DNA of 64,000 nucleotides from Rhizobium sullae. Its GTDB lineage: Bacteria; Pseudomonadota; Alphaproteobacteria; Rhizobiales; Rhizobiaceae. A model generated the notes under the pieces. That model was given only the letters and a program-made list of their open reading frames with translations. It was not told the origin of the DNA and searched no databases. Of the stretch, positions 53,869-62,945 are shown one piece after another. The stretch lies in assembly GCF_025200715.1 (NCBI RefSeq), contig NZ_CP104144.1, positions 1,674,001 through 1,738,000 on the forward strand, in the 5' to 3' direction. A program made the position numbers and the translations under genes. The stretch's first letter is position 1, and the number at the start of each line of letters is the position of its first letter.

Positions 53869-55436
53869 TTCGGCTTTTCTCCCGAAGCTTCGATCGCGAA
53901 CTTGCGCGCCAGGAGATCGGCCGGCGACACCTGGATGTTGCGCATCCACATCTCGGCGGTTTGCGCCGCGACGTTGACCTGGCCCTCCTTGCCCTTCTTC
54001 CCCTTGTCGTCGAACTGGATCTGGTCGGGGTCGAGGCCCGCCTGCTCCTGTTGCTGTTCCTTCTCCTGGTCGTCCTTTTCCTTTTTGCGCCGTTCGGCCA
54101 GCTTCAGGTTGGCCTCAGCCTCGGGCCAGGCCGGCCTCTGCTTTAGTGCCTGCTGGTAGGCGGTGATGGCCTCTTCGGCCTTGTCGAGATGCATCAAGGC
54201 ATTGCCCTGATTGTAATAGCTTCCGGCATCGGTCGATTGCGCGAAGGCATCGATGGCGTCCTGATGTTGGCCGGCGCGATAGAGCGCCGCACCGCGCCAG
54301 GCAACGTCTTCGAAATGATCGGCGGCTGCGCCATAATCGCCGCTCCGGAAGGAGCGCTGCCCTTGCTGATCTTGCGTCAACCAGGCGTCAACAAAGTCGG
54401 CGGCCTCTGCCTTCGTCGCAACACCGAGGGGAAGCAGCAGGACGACAAGCATTCCCAACCAGTGGATCTTGTGGCCGCGGCGGAACGTCAGAATGACGAG
54501 CAGGGCGATCGGTATCGTCAGATACCAGCCGAAATCGCGCCAACGTTGCAGCCCCTCGTCTGTCTTCTGAGTAAAGGCGCTCTGGATTCGACGCACAATC
54601 CAGTCGACATCCCCGTCATCGAGGGTAACCGTCGCGACTTGCACGCCGGAAACGGACTGTAGCCCCTTCAGCGCATCGACATCCAGCCTAGCCTGGACGC
54701 GCGCGCCGCTGGCATCGGTCAAATACTCGCCGTTGCCGATCCTGACGGGGCCGCCTTCCGGCGTGCCGACGCCGAGCACCATCAGGTCGTTGCGGCCCTT
54801 GTAGTCGGCAAAGGCCGGGAACGAGGCGCGCTCAACGCCATCCGTCATGAACAGAATGGTGCCGGGCGCTGTTTCGTCTGCCAGTGCTGTCTCGATGACT
54901 TCCAGCACCTTGGCCGTGTCCTTGCCCTGCACCGGCATCAGCGCCGGTGAGAGAGCGGCGACGTAGGTTGCGACGAGAGAGGCGTCGTCGGTAAGGGGTA
55001 GCACCATATGGGCCGAGCCCGCATAGGCAAACAGCGCCGTGCGTGCGCCCTTCCGTCGCTCCATGATGTCCTGCACCTTGAGCTTGACGCGTTCGAGCCG
55101 GGTCGGCGAGATGTCGGTCGCATCCATCGTCGGGCCGAGATCGATGGCGATGGCGAGCGGAGCCCGGTCCTCGACGAAGGGCGGACGCTCCTTCTCCCAG
55201 GTCGGCCCCGCCGCAGCGATAGCCGAGAGGGCAAGCAGCCCGGCGATGAGGTGGACCGGGCGCAGACCACGGGTGCGGACGTGGTCGATCAGAAGATGTT
55301 CGAGCAGGTTCGGGGCGATGAGATTTCGCCAGCGCGCCCGCATATCCGTCTGCCGGTCGATGAGCCAGACGAGCAGCGCCGCCGAAACCACGGCCAGGAG
55401 CCACCAGGGACGCAGGAAATGAAAGTCGGTGATCAT
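53865..55436 (-). CDS. BatB/BatC-like VWA protein with TPR repeats
   Basis: A 523-residue membrane protein. Helices at about 12-27 and 60-75 anchor a VWA domain (90-270), a third helix lies near 315-335 and a fourth near 345, after which TPR repeats (AADHFEDVAWRGAALYRAGQ, YYNQGNALMHLDKAEEAITA) and a charged tail (EKDDQEKEQQQEQ) follow. Thus BatB and BatC, separate in some bacteria, are fused. The MIDAS loop reads D99-L-G-P-T103, so both serines of D-x-S-x-S are replaced; metal binding may be weaker or lost, unlike in BatA. It overlaps both neighbours by four bases. Confidence 0.85.
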   Translation of the reverse strand: MITDFHFLRPWWLLAVVSAALLVWLIDRQTDMRARWRNLIAPNLLEHLLIDHVRTRGLRPVHLIAGLLALSAIAAAGPTWEKERPPFVEDRAPLAIAIDLGPTMDATDISPTRLERVKLKVQDIMERRKGARTALFAYAGSAHMVLPLTDDASLVATYVAALSPALMPVQGKDTAKVLEVIETALADETAPGTILFMTDGVERASFPAFADYKGRNDLMVLGVGTPEGGPVRIGNGEYLTDASGARVQARLDVDALKGLQSVSGVQVATVTLDDGDVDWIVRRIQSAFTQKTDEGLQRWRDFGWYLTIPIALLVILTFRRGHKIHWLGMLVVLLLPLGVATKAEAADFVDAWLTQDQQGQRSFRSGDYGAAADHFEDVAWRGAALYRAGQHQDAIDAFAQSTDAGSYYNQGNALMHLDKAEEAITAYQQALKQRPAWPEAEANLKLAERRKKEKDDQEKEQQQEQAGLDPDQIQFDDKGKKGKEGQVNVAAQTAEMWMRNIQVSPADLLARKFAIEASGEKPK

Positions 55437-56437
55437 GCCTCGGCCTCCTCATCTCCTCGGCGCGCGGCATGGGCCGAGACCATCCACATCAGGAGGTGAT
55501 AGACCAAGACGAGCAGGATCGCGGCGCCGAGGGGGTAATGGAAAAGCTCGATGCGCGGCTGCCAGCTCAGCGTCTTCTGGTTGGCGGGCGTAATCTGGTC
55601 GAGCAGGACGTAAATATCGGCGAGCGCCTTTTCGTCGCCCCCGAAGAAATAGCGGCCGCCGGTCGTGGCGGCGATTTTTTGCAGCGTCGCGGCGTCGAGC
55701 TTGTCCTCGCCTTGCGCATTCGGATCGCCGATACCGACGGCGTGGATCAGGATACGGTTCTCCTTGGCGATGTCGGCCGCCTTGTCCGGCGCCATCTTGC
55801 TCGCCGTGTCGTTGCCGTCGGTCAGGACGATCAGCACCTTGTCCGGCGCCTGGCTTTGCTGGAAGAGCTTGATCGACAGGCCGATGGCGTCGCCCAGCGC
55901 GGTCCTTGGGCCGGCCATGCCCGGCAGCGTATCGGCGAGCATCATGCGCACCGTGCCGTGGTCCATAGTGAAAGGCACGAGTGGATAGGGCGCATTACCG
56001 AAGGCGATCAAGCCGAGACGGTCATTTGACCGTTTTTCGACGAAATCGGCCACGACCTCTTTCACGGCATCGACACGGGCCCGCACATTCCCCTGCGGAT
56101 CGCTAAAATCGCGGGTATCCATGGATTGCGAGAGGTCGAGCGCCAGCATCAGGTCACGCTGCGGTTCGGTCTTTTCGATCGGCGGTTCGACGAATTGCGG
56201 CCGCGCTAATGCGAGCAACACAAGCAGCCAGCAGATGGGTGCAATGATCTTCTGAAGCAGATTGGCCCGTGGCACGACGGAGCCTTCCGTCGCGCCGATG
56301 CCAGCCGCCTTGGTGATATCGTCGAAGAAAGGAATGCGGACCGCCGGCGTCTGCTCGCGATAGGGCGGCAGCAGCCACCAGACGATCAGCGGCGCCGGAA
56401 GGAGAAGCAACAACCAAGGGTGATCAAGGGCGTACAT
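55433..56437 (-). CDS. batA: BatA-family VWA membrane protein
   Basis: A 334-residue protein from the ATG at 56437. Membrane helices at about 6-22, 62-78 and near 305-325 hold a VWA domain with an intact MIDAS: DLSQSMD with D101, S103 and S105, and VLTDGNDTAS as the third loop. LGLIAFGNAPYPLVPFT is the conserved middle. VWA proteins next to MoxR ATPases act in assembly or metal insertion of envelope complexes. It overlaps the DUF4381 gene upstream by 14 bases. Confidence 0.88.
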   Translation of the reverse strand: MYALDHPWLLLLLPAPLIVWWLLPPYREQTPAVRIPFFDDITKAAGIGATEGSVVPRANLLQKIIAPICWLLVLLALARPQFVEPPIEKTEPQRDLMLALDLSQSMDTRDFSDPQGNVRARVDAVKEVVADFVEKRSNDRLGLIAFGNAPYPLVPFTMDHGTVRMMLADTLPGMAGPRTALGDAIGLSIKLFQQSQAPDKVLIVLTDGNDTASKMAPDKAADIAKENRILIHAVGIGDPNAQGEDKLDAATLQKIAATTGGRYFFGGDEKALADIYVLLDQITPANQKTLSWQPRIELFHYPLGAAILLVLVYHLLMWMVSAHAARRGDEEAEA

Positions 56438-56951
56438 CGTGTGCCTCGATCCACTGGCGGGCTGCGGCAAATACGCGCCGGGCCGCGGCGTCATTCAGCA
56501 AGGGACGACCCGACAGCCGATATTCAGTTTCGGCAAAGAAGTGGTAGCTCCCCGCGTCGATCTGCGCCTTGCCGGCGTGGTCTCGCAGGAACTCTCCCCA
56601 TTCCCGACCGCTGAGCGATGCGACCTGTTCGCGGGGCCAGACGGCAAGCGCCGTGCGCTTGACGATCGCGGGCAGCATCGCCAACGCCTGCAGACGTTCG
56701 GCATCTCCCCCGATCCGGGCTTCCAGCGCGGCGAGATCGGCAAGCGCATCCCGCCGGTAACGGTTTTGTGCGTGGCGGCGAAGCCAGCGCCAGAGTGCAT
56801 AGGCGAGGACAAGCACGACAACGCCTGTCAGTGCGGCCCAGCCCCAGGTCGCAGGCATCATCGAGACCGGCTGGGGCAGGACAATATCGGCCATCTGTCG
56901 CAAGGTGGCCTCGAGCATCGGATCTTTCGGCGGCGTAGTCGGATCCATCAC
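56424..56951 (-). CDS. DUF4381 membrane protein
   Basis: A 175-residue protein of the DUF4381 family, which nearly always accompanies MoxR/Bat operons. One transmembrane helix (ATWGWAALTGVVVLVLAYAL) is followed by a cytoplasmic helical domain (RYRRDALADLAALEARIGGD, KRTALAVWPREQVASLSGRE). Its role is unknown. The start overlaps the DUF58 stop by four bases; the end runs into batA. Confidence 0.85.
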   Translation of the reverse strand: MMDPTTPPKDPMLEATLRQMADIVLPQPVSMMPATWGWAALTGVVVLVLAYALWRWLRRHAQNRYRRDALADLAALEARIGGDAERLQALAMLPAIVKRTALAVWPREQVASLSGREWGEFLRDHAGKAQIDAGSYHFFAETEYRLSGRPLLNDAAARRVFAAARQWIEAHDVRP

Positions 56952-57943
56952 CGCCTCCTTTGCCGCCAGGCAAGCTGGCCGAGCAGCGAGCGCAATTGGG
57001 GGGCAACTTCCTCAGCTGCGGAAACCGCCAGCATCGGCAGCCCCATGTCCCGCTGCCAGGAGAGCAACTCGCGGCCTCGGTTGCGCGCGAAACTGTCGAC
57101 CGCATCGCGCACGGTGTTTCGTGAAAACTGCAGCTCGGCCTGCAACGCGCCGCCGCTCACCACCATCTCGCCCTGGTGCGGCAGCTCTAGAAGGAAGGGA
57201 TCGTAGACAAGGATGCAGATGACGTCGTTTGCCACCGACATCTTCAAGAGAAGATCGCGAGTGGCCGGGCTGTGGCCGTCGAAGTCGGAGACCACGATAA
57301 TCAGGTGATCGTGTTGCGCGACAGCCGCGACCTTCGACAACACGGCATCGAGCCGAGCCGGCGTCCTCGGCATGTCGGACGTCGCGCTGAGTGCCTTGTT
57401 CTCTTTGGAGATCGCCTCAGAGAAGCGAATGACGGCTTCGCGGCTGCGGTGGGGGCGCAGCGCTTCCTCCGCGACGTCGTTGAATACAAGGCCTCCGACG
57501 CGATCGCCGAGCGCCGTCACGCGCCAGGCGCACAGTGCTGCAGCCTCAGCCGCTGCGACCGACTTCAGCGATCGCCGACTGCCGAAGAACATGTTGATGC
57601 GTTGGTCGACGATGACCAGCGCCGGCCGATCCTTCTCCTCGTCATACACGCGCACGAAGGGCTTTCCGGTGCGAGCCGTAACACGCCAGTCGATGGTACG
57701 GATATCGTCGCCCGGCAAGTAGTTGCGCAGCTCTTCGAAGCTCAAGCCCCGGCCGCGTATGCGTGACTCATGGCGGCCGGCAAGCAGGCGATGTACGGGC
57801 GTCTTGCGCAGGAAAGTCAGATCGCGGGCGATCGGCTCGAGCGCAGCGAGGTCATCGACGCTGACATAGACGCCTTTCGTGCCGGTCTCCGTCGATCGCT
57901 TGATCCCCGTCGTCCTGGCAAAGGCGGACACAGAAATTGCCAT
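56948..57943 (-). CDS. DUF58 (VWA-like) protein
   Basis: A 331-residue protein of the DUF58 family. It holds GRGLSFEELRNYLPGDDIRT followed by IDWRVTARTGKPFVRVYDEE, the family signature, and a VWA-like fold with LVIVDQRINMFFGS and HLIIVVSDFDGHS. No membrane helix. DUF58 proteins act with the MoxR ATPase, whose gene ends 16 bases upstream, probably presenting clients to it. Confidence 0.9.
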   Translation of the reverse strand: MAISVSAFARTTGIKRSTETGTKGVYVSVDDLAALEPIARDLTFLRKTPVHRLLAGRHESRIRGRGLSFEELRNYLPGDDIRTIDWRVTARTGKPFVRVYDEEKDRPALVIVDQRINMFFGSRRSLKSVAAAEAAALCAWRVTALGDRVGGLVFNDVAEEALRPHRSREAVIRFSEAISKENKALSATSDMPRTPARLDAVLSKVAAVAQHDHLIIVVSDFDGHSPATRDLLLKMSVANDVICILVYDPFLLELPHQGEMVVSGGALQAELQFSRNTVRDAVDSFARNRGRELLSWQRDMGLPMLAVSAAEEVAPQLRSLLGQLAWRQRRR

Positions 57944-57958
57944 TGCAGTCCCTCCCGG

Positions 57959-58933
57959 TCAGGCAGTCGCCACCTTTTCCACGATCCGGTCGATCGCCTG
58001 GTCCGCCGTAATGCCGCCGGCATGGGCTTCGTAGGACAGTATGAGCCTGTGGCGGAAGACGTCGTTAACCGTCTGCTGTACGTCGTCGGGCGTGACAAAA
58101 TCGCGACCATTCATCCAGGCGTGGGTACGAGAAACCTTGTCAAGGCCGATAACACCGCGCGGGCTGACGCCGACCTGCACCCATTTGGCAAGATCGGCAT
58201 CGATCTTGTCGGGATAGCGGGTCGCCATCACCAGCGCCACTATATAGTCCTCGATCGCTTTCGAGACCGTGATGTCGGAGATTTCCCGGCGGGCAGAGAG
58301 TACCACTTCAGCTGCGAGTTTCTCCGGGCCGCCGCTGTGACCATGGGCTTGTTTCTCTTCGGAACGCACCAGCTCCATGATCGCTGCTTCCGACTTGGCA
58401 TCCGGATAGTCGACACGCACGTGCATGAGGAAGCGGTCGAGCTGAGCTTCCGGCAGCGGGTAAGTGCCTTCCTGCTCGATCGGGTTCTGGGTAGCCATCA
58501 CCAGGAACAACTCTGGCAGTGGATGGGTCTGGCCGCCGACCGTTATCTGCCGTTCCTCCATCGCTTCAAGTAGGGCTGATTGCACCTTGGCCGGCGCGCG
58601 GTTGATTTCGTCGGCAAGGATGAGGTTGGCGAAGATCGGTCCTTCCTGGAATTTGAACTCGCCCTTGCCCCCGGCGCTGAAATAAACTTCGGAGCCGGTA
58701 ATGTCAGAAGGAAGCAGGTCTGGCGTGAACTGGATGCGAGAGAGGTCGGCCTCCAGGTTCTTGGCGAGGCTCTTGATCGCGCGGGTCTTGGCAAGACCCG
58801 GCAGCCCTTCCACCAGAAGATGTCCGTTGGCAAGCAGGCCGATCAGCAGCCGCTCGATCATTGCCTCCTGACCGATGATCGATTGTCCGATGCGGTTGCC
58901 AAGAGTCTGAATGTCTTCCCGATGTGCCATCAT
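57959..58933 (-). CDS. moxR: MoxR-family AAA+ ATPase
   Basis: A 324-residue AAA-3 ATPase. Walker A is VEGLPGLAKTRAIK, Walker B LILADEINRAPAKVQSALLE, the sensor-1 region MATQNPIEQEGTYPLPEAQL, and the arginine segment LDRFLMHVRVDYPD; the C-terminal lid has SPRGVIGLDKVSRTHAWMNG. MoxR ATPases are chaperones for metalloenzyme or complex maturation. It is the first of six tightly packed genes on the minus strand. The function here is unknown; the surrounding sulfatases and the cytochrome are candidate clients. Confidence 0.92.
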   Translation of the reverse strand: MMAHREDIQTLGNRIGQSIIGQEAMIERLLIGLLANGHLLVEGLPGLAKTRAIKSLAKNLEADLSRIQFTPDLLPSDITGSEVYFSAGGKGEFKFQEGPIFANLILADEINRAPAKVQSALLEAMEERQITVGGQTHPLPELFLVMATQNPIEQEGTYPLPEAQLDRFLMHVRVDYPDAKSEAAIMELVRSEEKQAHGHSGGPEKLAAEVVLSARREISDITVSKAIEDYIVALVMATRYPDKIDADLAKWVQVGVSPRGVIGLDKVSRTHAWMNGRDFVTPDDVQQTVNDVFRHRLILSYEAHAGGITADQAIDRIVEKVATA

Positions 58934-59140
58934 GTTTCCCCGAATGGGCCTGGACGGAACGTGCGCCGGGCCAATGGAATGGGCGAACAGTCTACGGGAT
59001 TTTCACAAAATCTCCCGGCTTCCACGTTTTGCCTACGACGGCCTTCCTCGGTCATTACAGCAGGAGGATTGCAAAGAAACCTTGGTCGGGATCGTCTTTT
59101 TCCAGCTCTTGCCTTCGCCTGGTGTCGCCCGTTGCTAGAC
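58934..59140. other. Promoter region of the MoxR operon
   Basis: About 200 bases upstream of moxR without a recognised gene or motif. Confidence 0.35.
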
Positions 59141-59303
59141 CTACTTTTCAAGCAGTGCCGTAATCACACGCTCGGAGAGGAGGCCTTTCTCAACCGGCGC
59201 GTTGGCCAAGGCTTCCGGCGTCATCGCCGTGGGGGCCGGTTTGAGCGAGAGCTGAACTGGCCGGTACAGGAGCGAGCGCGAACATTGCCAAATGACGTTT
59301 CAT
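59141..59303 (-). pseudogene. Remnant of a small exported protein
   Basis: On the minus strand an ATG at 59303 with GAGGTAAAAG upstream starts MKRHLAMFALAPVPASSALA followed by Q-T, a plausible signal peptide. In that frame it stops soon, but after a one-base shift the reading continues TAMTPEALANAPVEKGLLSE and RVITALLEK to a TAG at 59141-59143. The length, 163 bases, is not a multiple of three. I take this as a frameshifted gene of about 53 codons; family unknown. Confidence 0.35.
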
Positions 59304-59367
59304 CTTTTACCTCGATATCGGTCATGCTTCGCCTCCGCAGGAGAACAATTCTCCTGCTTTCGCGCTA

Positions 59368-59390
59368 GGTACGAACAGGTGCGAACGTGT
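59368..59390 (+). promoter_or_regulatory. Tandem GTRCGAACRK repeat upstream of the wHTH-TPR gene
   Basis: Two direct 10-base units, GTACGAACAG and GTGCGAACGT, 146 bases upstream of the wHTH-TPR start. The same tandem, on the other strand, lies upstream of the third sulfatase at 50371-50396. The regulator's own promoter is a likely autoregulation site. Confidence 0.5.
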
Positions 59391-59535
59391 ATCATTTTGC
59401 TGACGCAAGGATGTGCGATCACTTTTTTGGCAACCGAATTGGTTCGCAAGTTGAAATTGAGGTGGAGTTTCTATCTTCTTTGAAGTTGAATGATCCGGCA
59501 GTTTATTAGCAATCGATCACGGGGAGTGAAGTCGC

Positions 59536-61350
59536 ATGCTGACGAACGGCTTGACGGAGCGGGTTAAGACGCCCGCATACGCCTATCCGGGTGAGGCAGG
59601 CGTAAGGGAGGAGTTGCAACGGGTTCTAGCCAGCACCGCTTTCAAGGCGACGCCGCGCCGCAAGAAACTTCTTCAGTACCTCGTCGAGGAGTTGCTTTCC
59701 GGCCGTGCGCGCGAGCTGAAAGGCTACACGATCGCCACCCTCGTTTTTGGCCGCGACGAGAACTTCGACCCCCAGACCGATCCGGTCGTCCGGCTGGAAG
59801 CACGCCGCCTGCGACACGACCTGGACAGCTATTACGTTTCGGCTGGGCGGGGCAATCCGTTGCGCATCTGCATTCCGAAGGGGCAATATGCTCCAGCGAT
59901 CGAAGCGGCGGAGACCAGTACCGCTGTCTCTTCCGCCGTGCCGACCGAAAGCGACGAGGGTTCCCGCGAGCCCGGCGCCCGAAACGACAGCATCCTGCCA
60001 ACGTCCAAGGTCCTTCGCCATGCGGTGCTGGCTGCGCCAATCGCCGTCGTGTTGATTTTGGCGGTTGTCGCCTACGCAGTGTTGCTTCCAAAGCCAAGCT
60101 CTTCGATGCGCGATGTCGGCGCCAATGGAACGGCCCTTGCCGTGCTGCCATTCGACGCGGATGGCGACTATCCCGCTAAAGTGCTTTTAGCCAACGGCAT
60201 GGCTGATGAGATCATGAGCGGCATCAACCGTTTCGGGGTATTCCGCCTCTACATGCCGTCAGCGGGCGACAAGAGCCTTTCGGGCTCTGATCCCATCGAA
60301 ATCGGCAACCGTCTCAATCTTGCTTATGTGGTGAATGGCATGGTTGATGCCGACGCCGCCGCGGGAACGCTCAACGTGAACGCGCGATTGATCGATGTCC
60401 AGAGTCAGCGGATTCTCTGGATCGGTAGCTATGACCGCAATTACACCGTTGATTCACTGCGCGCCGTGCAACGCGAGATTGCCGCTGCGGTTGCCACGGC
60501 CTTGGGACAGCCCTATGGGGTGCTGCGTACGGACGAGAGTACCCGGATGGCGGGACCTGCGTCCGACATGTCGAGCTATCAATGCGTGTTGCGCGCTTAT
60601 GCCTACCGCCGCTCCTTCAAAAGGGTAGAGCACGAATCCGCCCTGTCTTGCCTGGAGCAGGCCGTGCAGCGAGACCCGAAATATGCCGAGGCATGGGCGA
60701 TGCTGGCCTGGCTCTATATGGACGAAGGGCGCTTCGGCTGGACAGCCGACGGGAAGGAAGAGAGCGCCTATCATCGCGCGCTTGCGACGGCGCGCCATGC
60801 CATTGCGCTCGAGCGCGACAATATCTCCGGCCTGAAGGCGCTTGCGTCGACACAGCACTACATGGGCAATTATGCCGCGAGTGTGCGCATCCAGCGCCAA
60901 GCCCTGGCGATCAATCCCAACGACCCGGACACGCTCGCCCAACTCGGCTGGCGGCTGGCGGTGCGCGGCAACGCCGCGGAAGGAATTCCCTTCCTGCGGC
61001 GAGCGATCGAACGCTCAGTCAATCCGCCCGGCTGGTATTACCATTTGATTGCGATCGACCAGTATCAGAATGGACAGTATGAGGAGATGCTGGCGACCGC
61101 GCAGCGCGCGACCATTGACGGTTCGGGCATCAGTTGGTCTTTCGTGGCCATAGCCGAAGGAGCGCTTGGCGAGGAGAACGCGGCGCGCAAGGCGCTCGCT
61201 AAAATGGCGGAAATTTCTCCGCAGCTTGCCCGCGATCCGGCTGCTGGCTATCGCCGCCATCAGGCGATCGACAGCATCGTGGACGCACTGGTTTCCGGGC
61301 TTCGCAAGGCAGGCTGGAGTGAGCTCGCCGGAAATAAGGACCCCGCCTAG
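59536..61350 (+). CDS. Membrane-bound wHTH transcription regulator with TPR repeats
   Basis: A 604-residue protein with a layout like CadC. The N-terminal 110 residues resemble a winged helix (FKATPRRKKLLQYLVEELLS, LKGYTIATLVFGRDENFDPQ, VVRLEARRLRHDL). A transmembrane helix lies at about 165-185 (VLAAPIAVVLILAVVAYAVL). The periplasmic part has a FlgO-like segment (ALAVLPFDADGDYPAKVLLA, NGMADEIMSGINRFGVFRLY) and TPR repeats (LEQAVQRDPKYAEAWAMLAW, QRQALAINPNDPDTLAQLGW). Such proteins are often labelled adenylate cyclase in rhizobia but no cyclase domain is present. The tandem repeats in its promoter and in that of the third sulfatase suggest it controls both. Confidence 0.8.
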   Translation: MLTNGLTERVKTPAYAYPGEAGVREELQRVLASTAFKATPRRKKLLQYLVEELLSGRARELKGYTIATLVFGRDENFDPQTDPVVRLEARRLRHDLDSYYVSAGRGNPLRICIPKGQYAPAIEAAETSTAVSSAVPTESDEGSREPGARNDSILPTSKVLRHAVLAAPIAVVLILAVVAYAVLLPKPSSSMRDVGANGTALAVLPFDADGDYPAKVLLANGMADEIMSGINRFGVFRLYMPSAGDKSLSGSDPIEIGNRLNLAYVVNGMVDADAAAGTLNVNARLIDVQSQRILWIGSYDRNYTVDSLRAVQREIAAAVATALGQPYGVLRTDESTRMAGPASDMSSYQCVLRAYAYRRSFKRVEHESALSCLEQAVQRDPKYAEAWAMLAWLYMDEGRFGWTADGKEESAYHRALATARHAIALERDNISGLKALASTQHYMGNYAASVRIQRQALAINPNDPDTLAQLGWRLAVRGNAAEGIPFLRRAIERSVNPPGWYYHLIAIDQYQNGQYEEMLATAQRATIDGSGISWSFVAIAEGALGEENAARKALAKMAEISPQLARDPAAGYRRHQAIDSIVDALVSGLRKAGWSELAGNKDPA

Positions 61351-61384
61351 GGAGGCCTGCGTCACATCCTGCCTGCCGACGGGC

Positions 61385-62344
61385 TTATTTCCGAACGACA
61401 CAGCGGAAGCCCACATGGCTTGTGGACGTGTCGGTCTCCTGCGCATGGCGTGCGGCAGGACGGTAGCGCCGGCAGTAGTTCGGCGCGCACAAATGCGATC
61501 CGCCCTTAAGCACCTTGCGGGGGATGGCGAGCTCGGCCTGGGCCGGGTTGATGCTCGCGTCAGCATCGAGGTTGCGCGGATTGAAGGGGATGCAGCAGGG
61601 CTTCGCGGCCGCTTCCGGATGGCGTGTCGTCCAGAAATCCGTCGTCCATTCCCAGGTATTGCCGATCATGTCGTAGAGGCCGTATCCGTTCGGCGGATAG
61701 GAACGGATCGGCGACGTACGGTCGTAGCCGTCCTCCAGCAGGTTCTGGGTCGGAAAGCCGCCCTGCCAGGTGTTGGCCATGTGCTTACCGCCAGGAGTCA
61801 GTTCGTCGCCCCATGCGAATTCCGCCTGGTCAAGCCCGCCGCGGCCGGCAAACTCCCACTCGGCTTCCGTCGGCAGCTCTTTGCCGGCCCAGGCGGCATA
61901 GGCTTCGGCGTCGCAGAAGGCAATGTGCACGACGGGATGATCGAGGATCGTGCCGATGCTGCTCTTGCGGCCAAGCGGCCGGCGCCAGTTCGCGCCGTGG
62001 GTGAATATCCACCATTGCGCGATATCGCGTCCCTGTAGCGGCTTCGTCGGCGGCGTGAAGACGAGCGAGCCAGCCCGCAAATTCTGCTGCGGCGCGCCGG
62101 GATAGTTGTGCGCCTCGGGTCGCTTTTCGGCAAAGGTGACATAGCCGGTCGCATTGACGAAGGCGAGAAAATCGCGATTGGTGACGGGCACTTCGTCCAT
62201 CCAGAACCCATCGACCTTGACGGGATGGGCAGGTGCCTCCTCCGGGTAGTGATCGTTGGATCCCATCATGAAGGTTCCGCCGCCGATCCAGACCATGCCC
62301 GGCTGTAGGCCTTCCTGTTCGACGCGCAATTCGGATATCTGCAT
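61385..62344 (-). CDS. Formylglycine-generating enzyme
   Basis: A 319-residue FGE-sulfatase (SUMF1) family protein. WIGGGTFMMGSNDHYPEE starts the domain, VDGFWMDEVPVTNRDFLAFV is the N-terminal motif, LPTEAEWEFAGRGG and YDMIGNTWEWTTDFW are the middle signatures, and KGGSHLCAPNYCRRYRPAAR carries the copper-binding cysteine pair (C286 and C291) needed by the oxygen-dependent enzyme. It converts the cysteine of C-x-P-x-R in nascent sulfatases to formylglycine, in the cytoplasm here because no signal is present. Its presence 10-20 kb from three sulfatase genes makes it their natural activator. Confidence 0.92.
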   Translation of the reverse strand: MQISELRVEQEGLQPGMVWIGGGTFMMGSNDHYPEEAPAHPVKVDGFWMDEVPVTNRDFLAFVNATGYVTFAEKRPEAHNYPGAPQQNLRAGSLVFTPPTKPLQGRDIAQWWIFTHGANWRRPLGRKSSIGTILDHPVVHIAFCDAEAYAAWAGKELPTEAEWEFAGRGGLDQAEFAWGDELTPGGKHMANTWQGGFPTQNLLEDGYDRTSPIRSYPPNGYGLYDMIGNTWEWTTDFWTTRHPEAAAKPCCIPFNPRNLDADASINPAQAELAIPRKVLKGGSHLCAPNYCRRYRPAARHAQETDTSTSHVGFRCVVRK

Positions 62345-62417
62345 GTGTCGTCTTCCTGTGCTTTTCGCTGAGGGCCAGTCTCCAGAAGCGCCGAACCCGC
62401 GATCGTTGCTCTCTCAG

Positions 62418-62941
62418 CTATTTCTTGTCGTCCACCGCGACCGCTGTCTGGCCCTCTCCCTTTTTCGCGTGCTCGGCTAGCATGTCGTAGGCGACGTAGT
62501 ATTCATAGATGTTGCTGACGTACTGGACGGTTTCGCGTCCGACGATGGCAGCCGCGCCGTTTTCGACATTTCCGAACCAGCGGTTCTCGTCGAGCCCCAT
62601 TTCCCTTGTCTGGCGCGGAATTTGCGCAGATTTCCCGGCCCGGCATTGTAGGCGGCGAAAGCAAAGAGGAGCTGTTCGCGCGGCGTCAGCTGCGGGTCGG
62701 CGATATAAGTGTCGATCAGATGGCGCAGATACTTGTTGCCGGCCTGGATGTTGCTGTCAGCGCTCGACGAAATATCCTTGATGCCGAGGCGGCGCTTTTC
62801 CATCGCGCCGAAATCGCCGGTATATTTACCCAGCGACATCGCCGTTTCCTGCCCCGTGGCAGCGCCAGGAATGAACGCGACGCCGACCAGCCCGCACAGC
62901 ATCCGGAGTACGGCGAAAAACCGGTTTTCCATTAGGGCCAC
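62418..62941 (-). pseudogene. Decayed MltF-like lytic transglycosylase
   Basis: The front has a signal peptide and YTGDFGAMEKRR, like the start of MltF-type transglycosylases. The following substrate-binding domain and the catalytic glutamate region are missing: the sequence jumps to DSNIQAGNKYLRHLIDTYIA and LLFAFAAYNAGPGNLRKFR, the back half of the SLT domain. A one-base shift near 62611-62621 then moves to MGLDENRWFGNVENGAAAIV and GRETVQYVSNIYEYYVAYDM. So it has both a large in-frame internal deletion and a frameshift and cannot be active. It was in line with the DUF2950 gene (four bases away). Confidence 0.75.
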
Positions 62942-62945
62942 CTTG

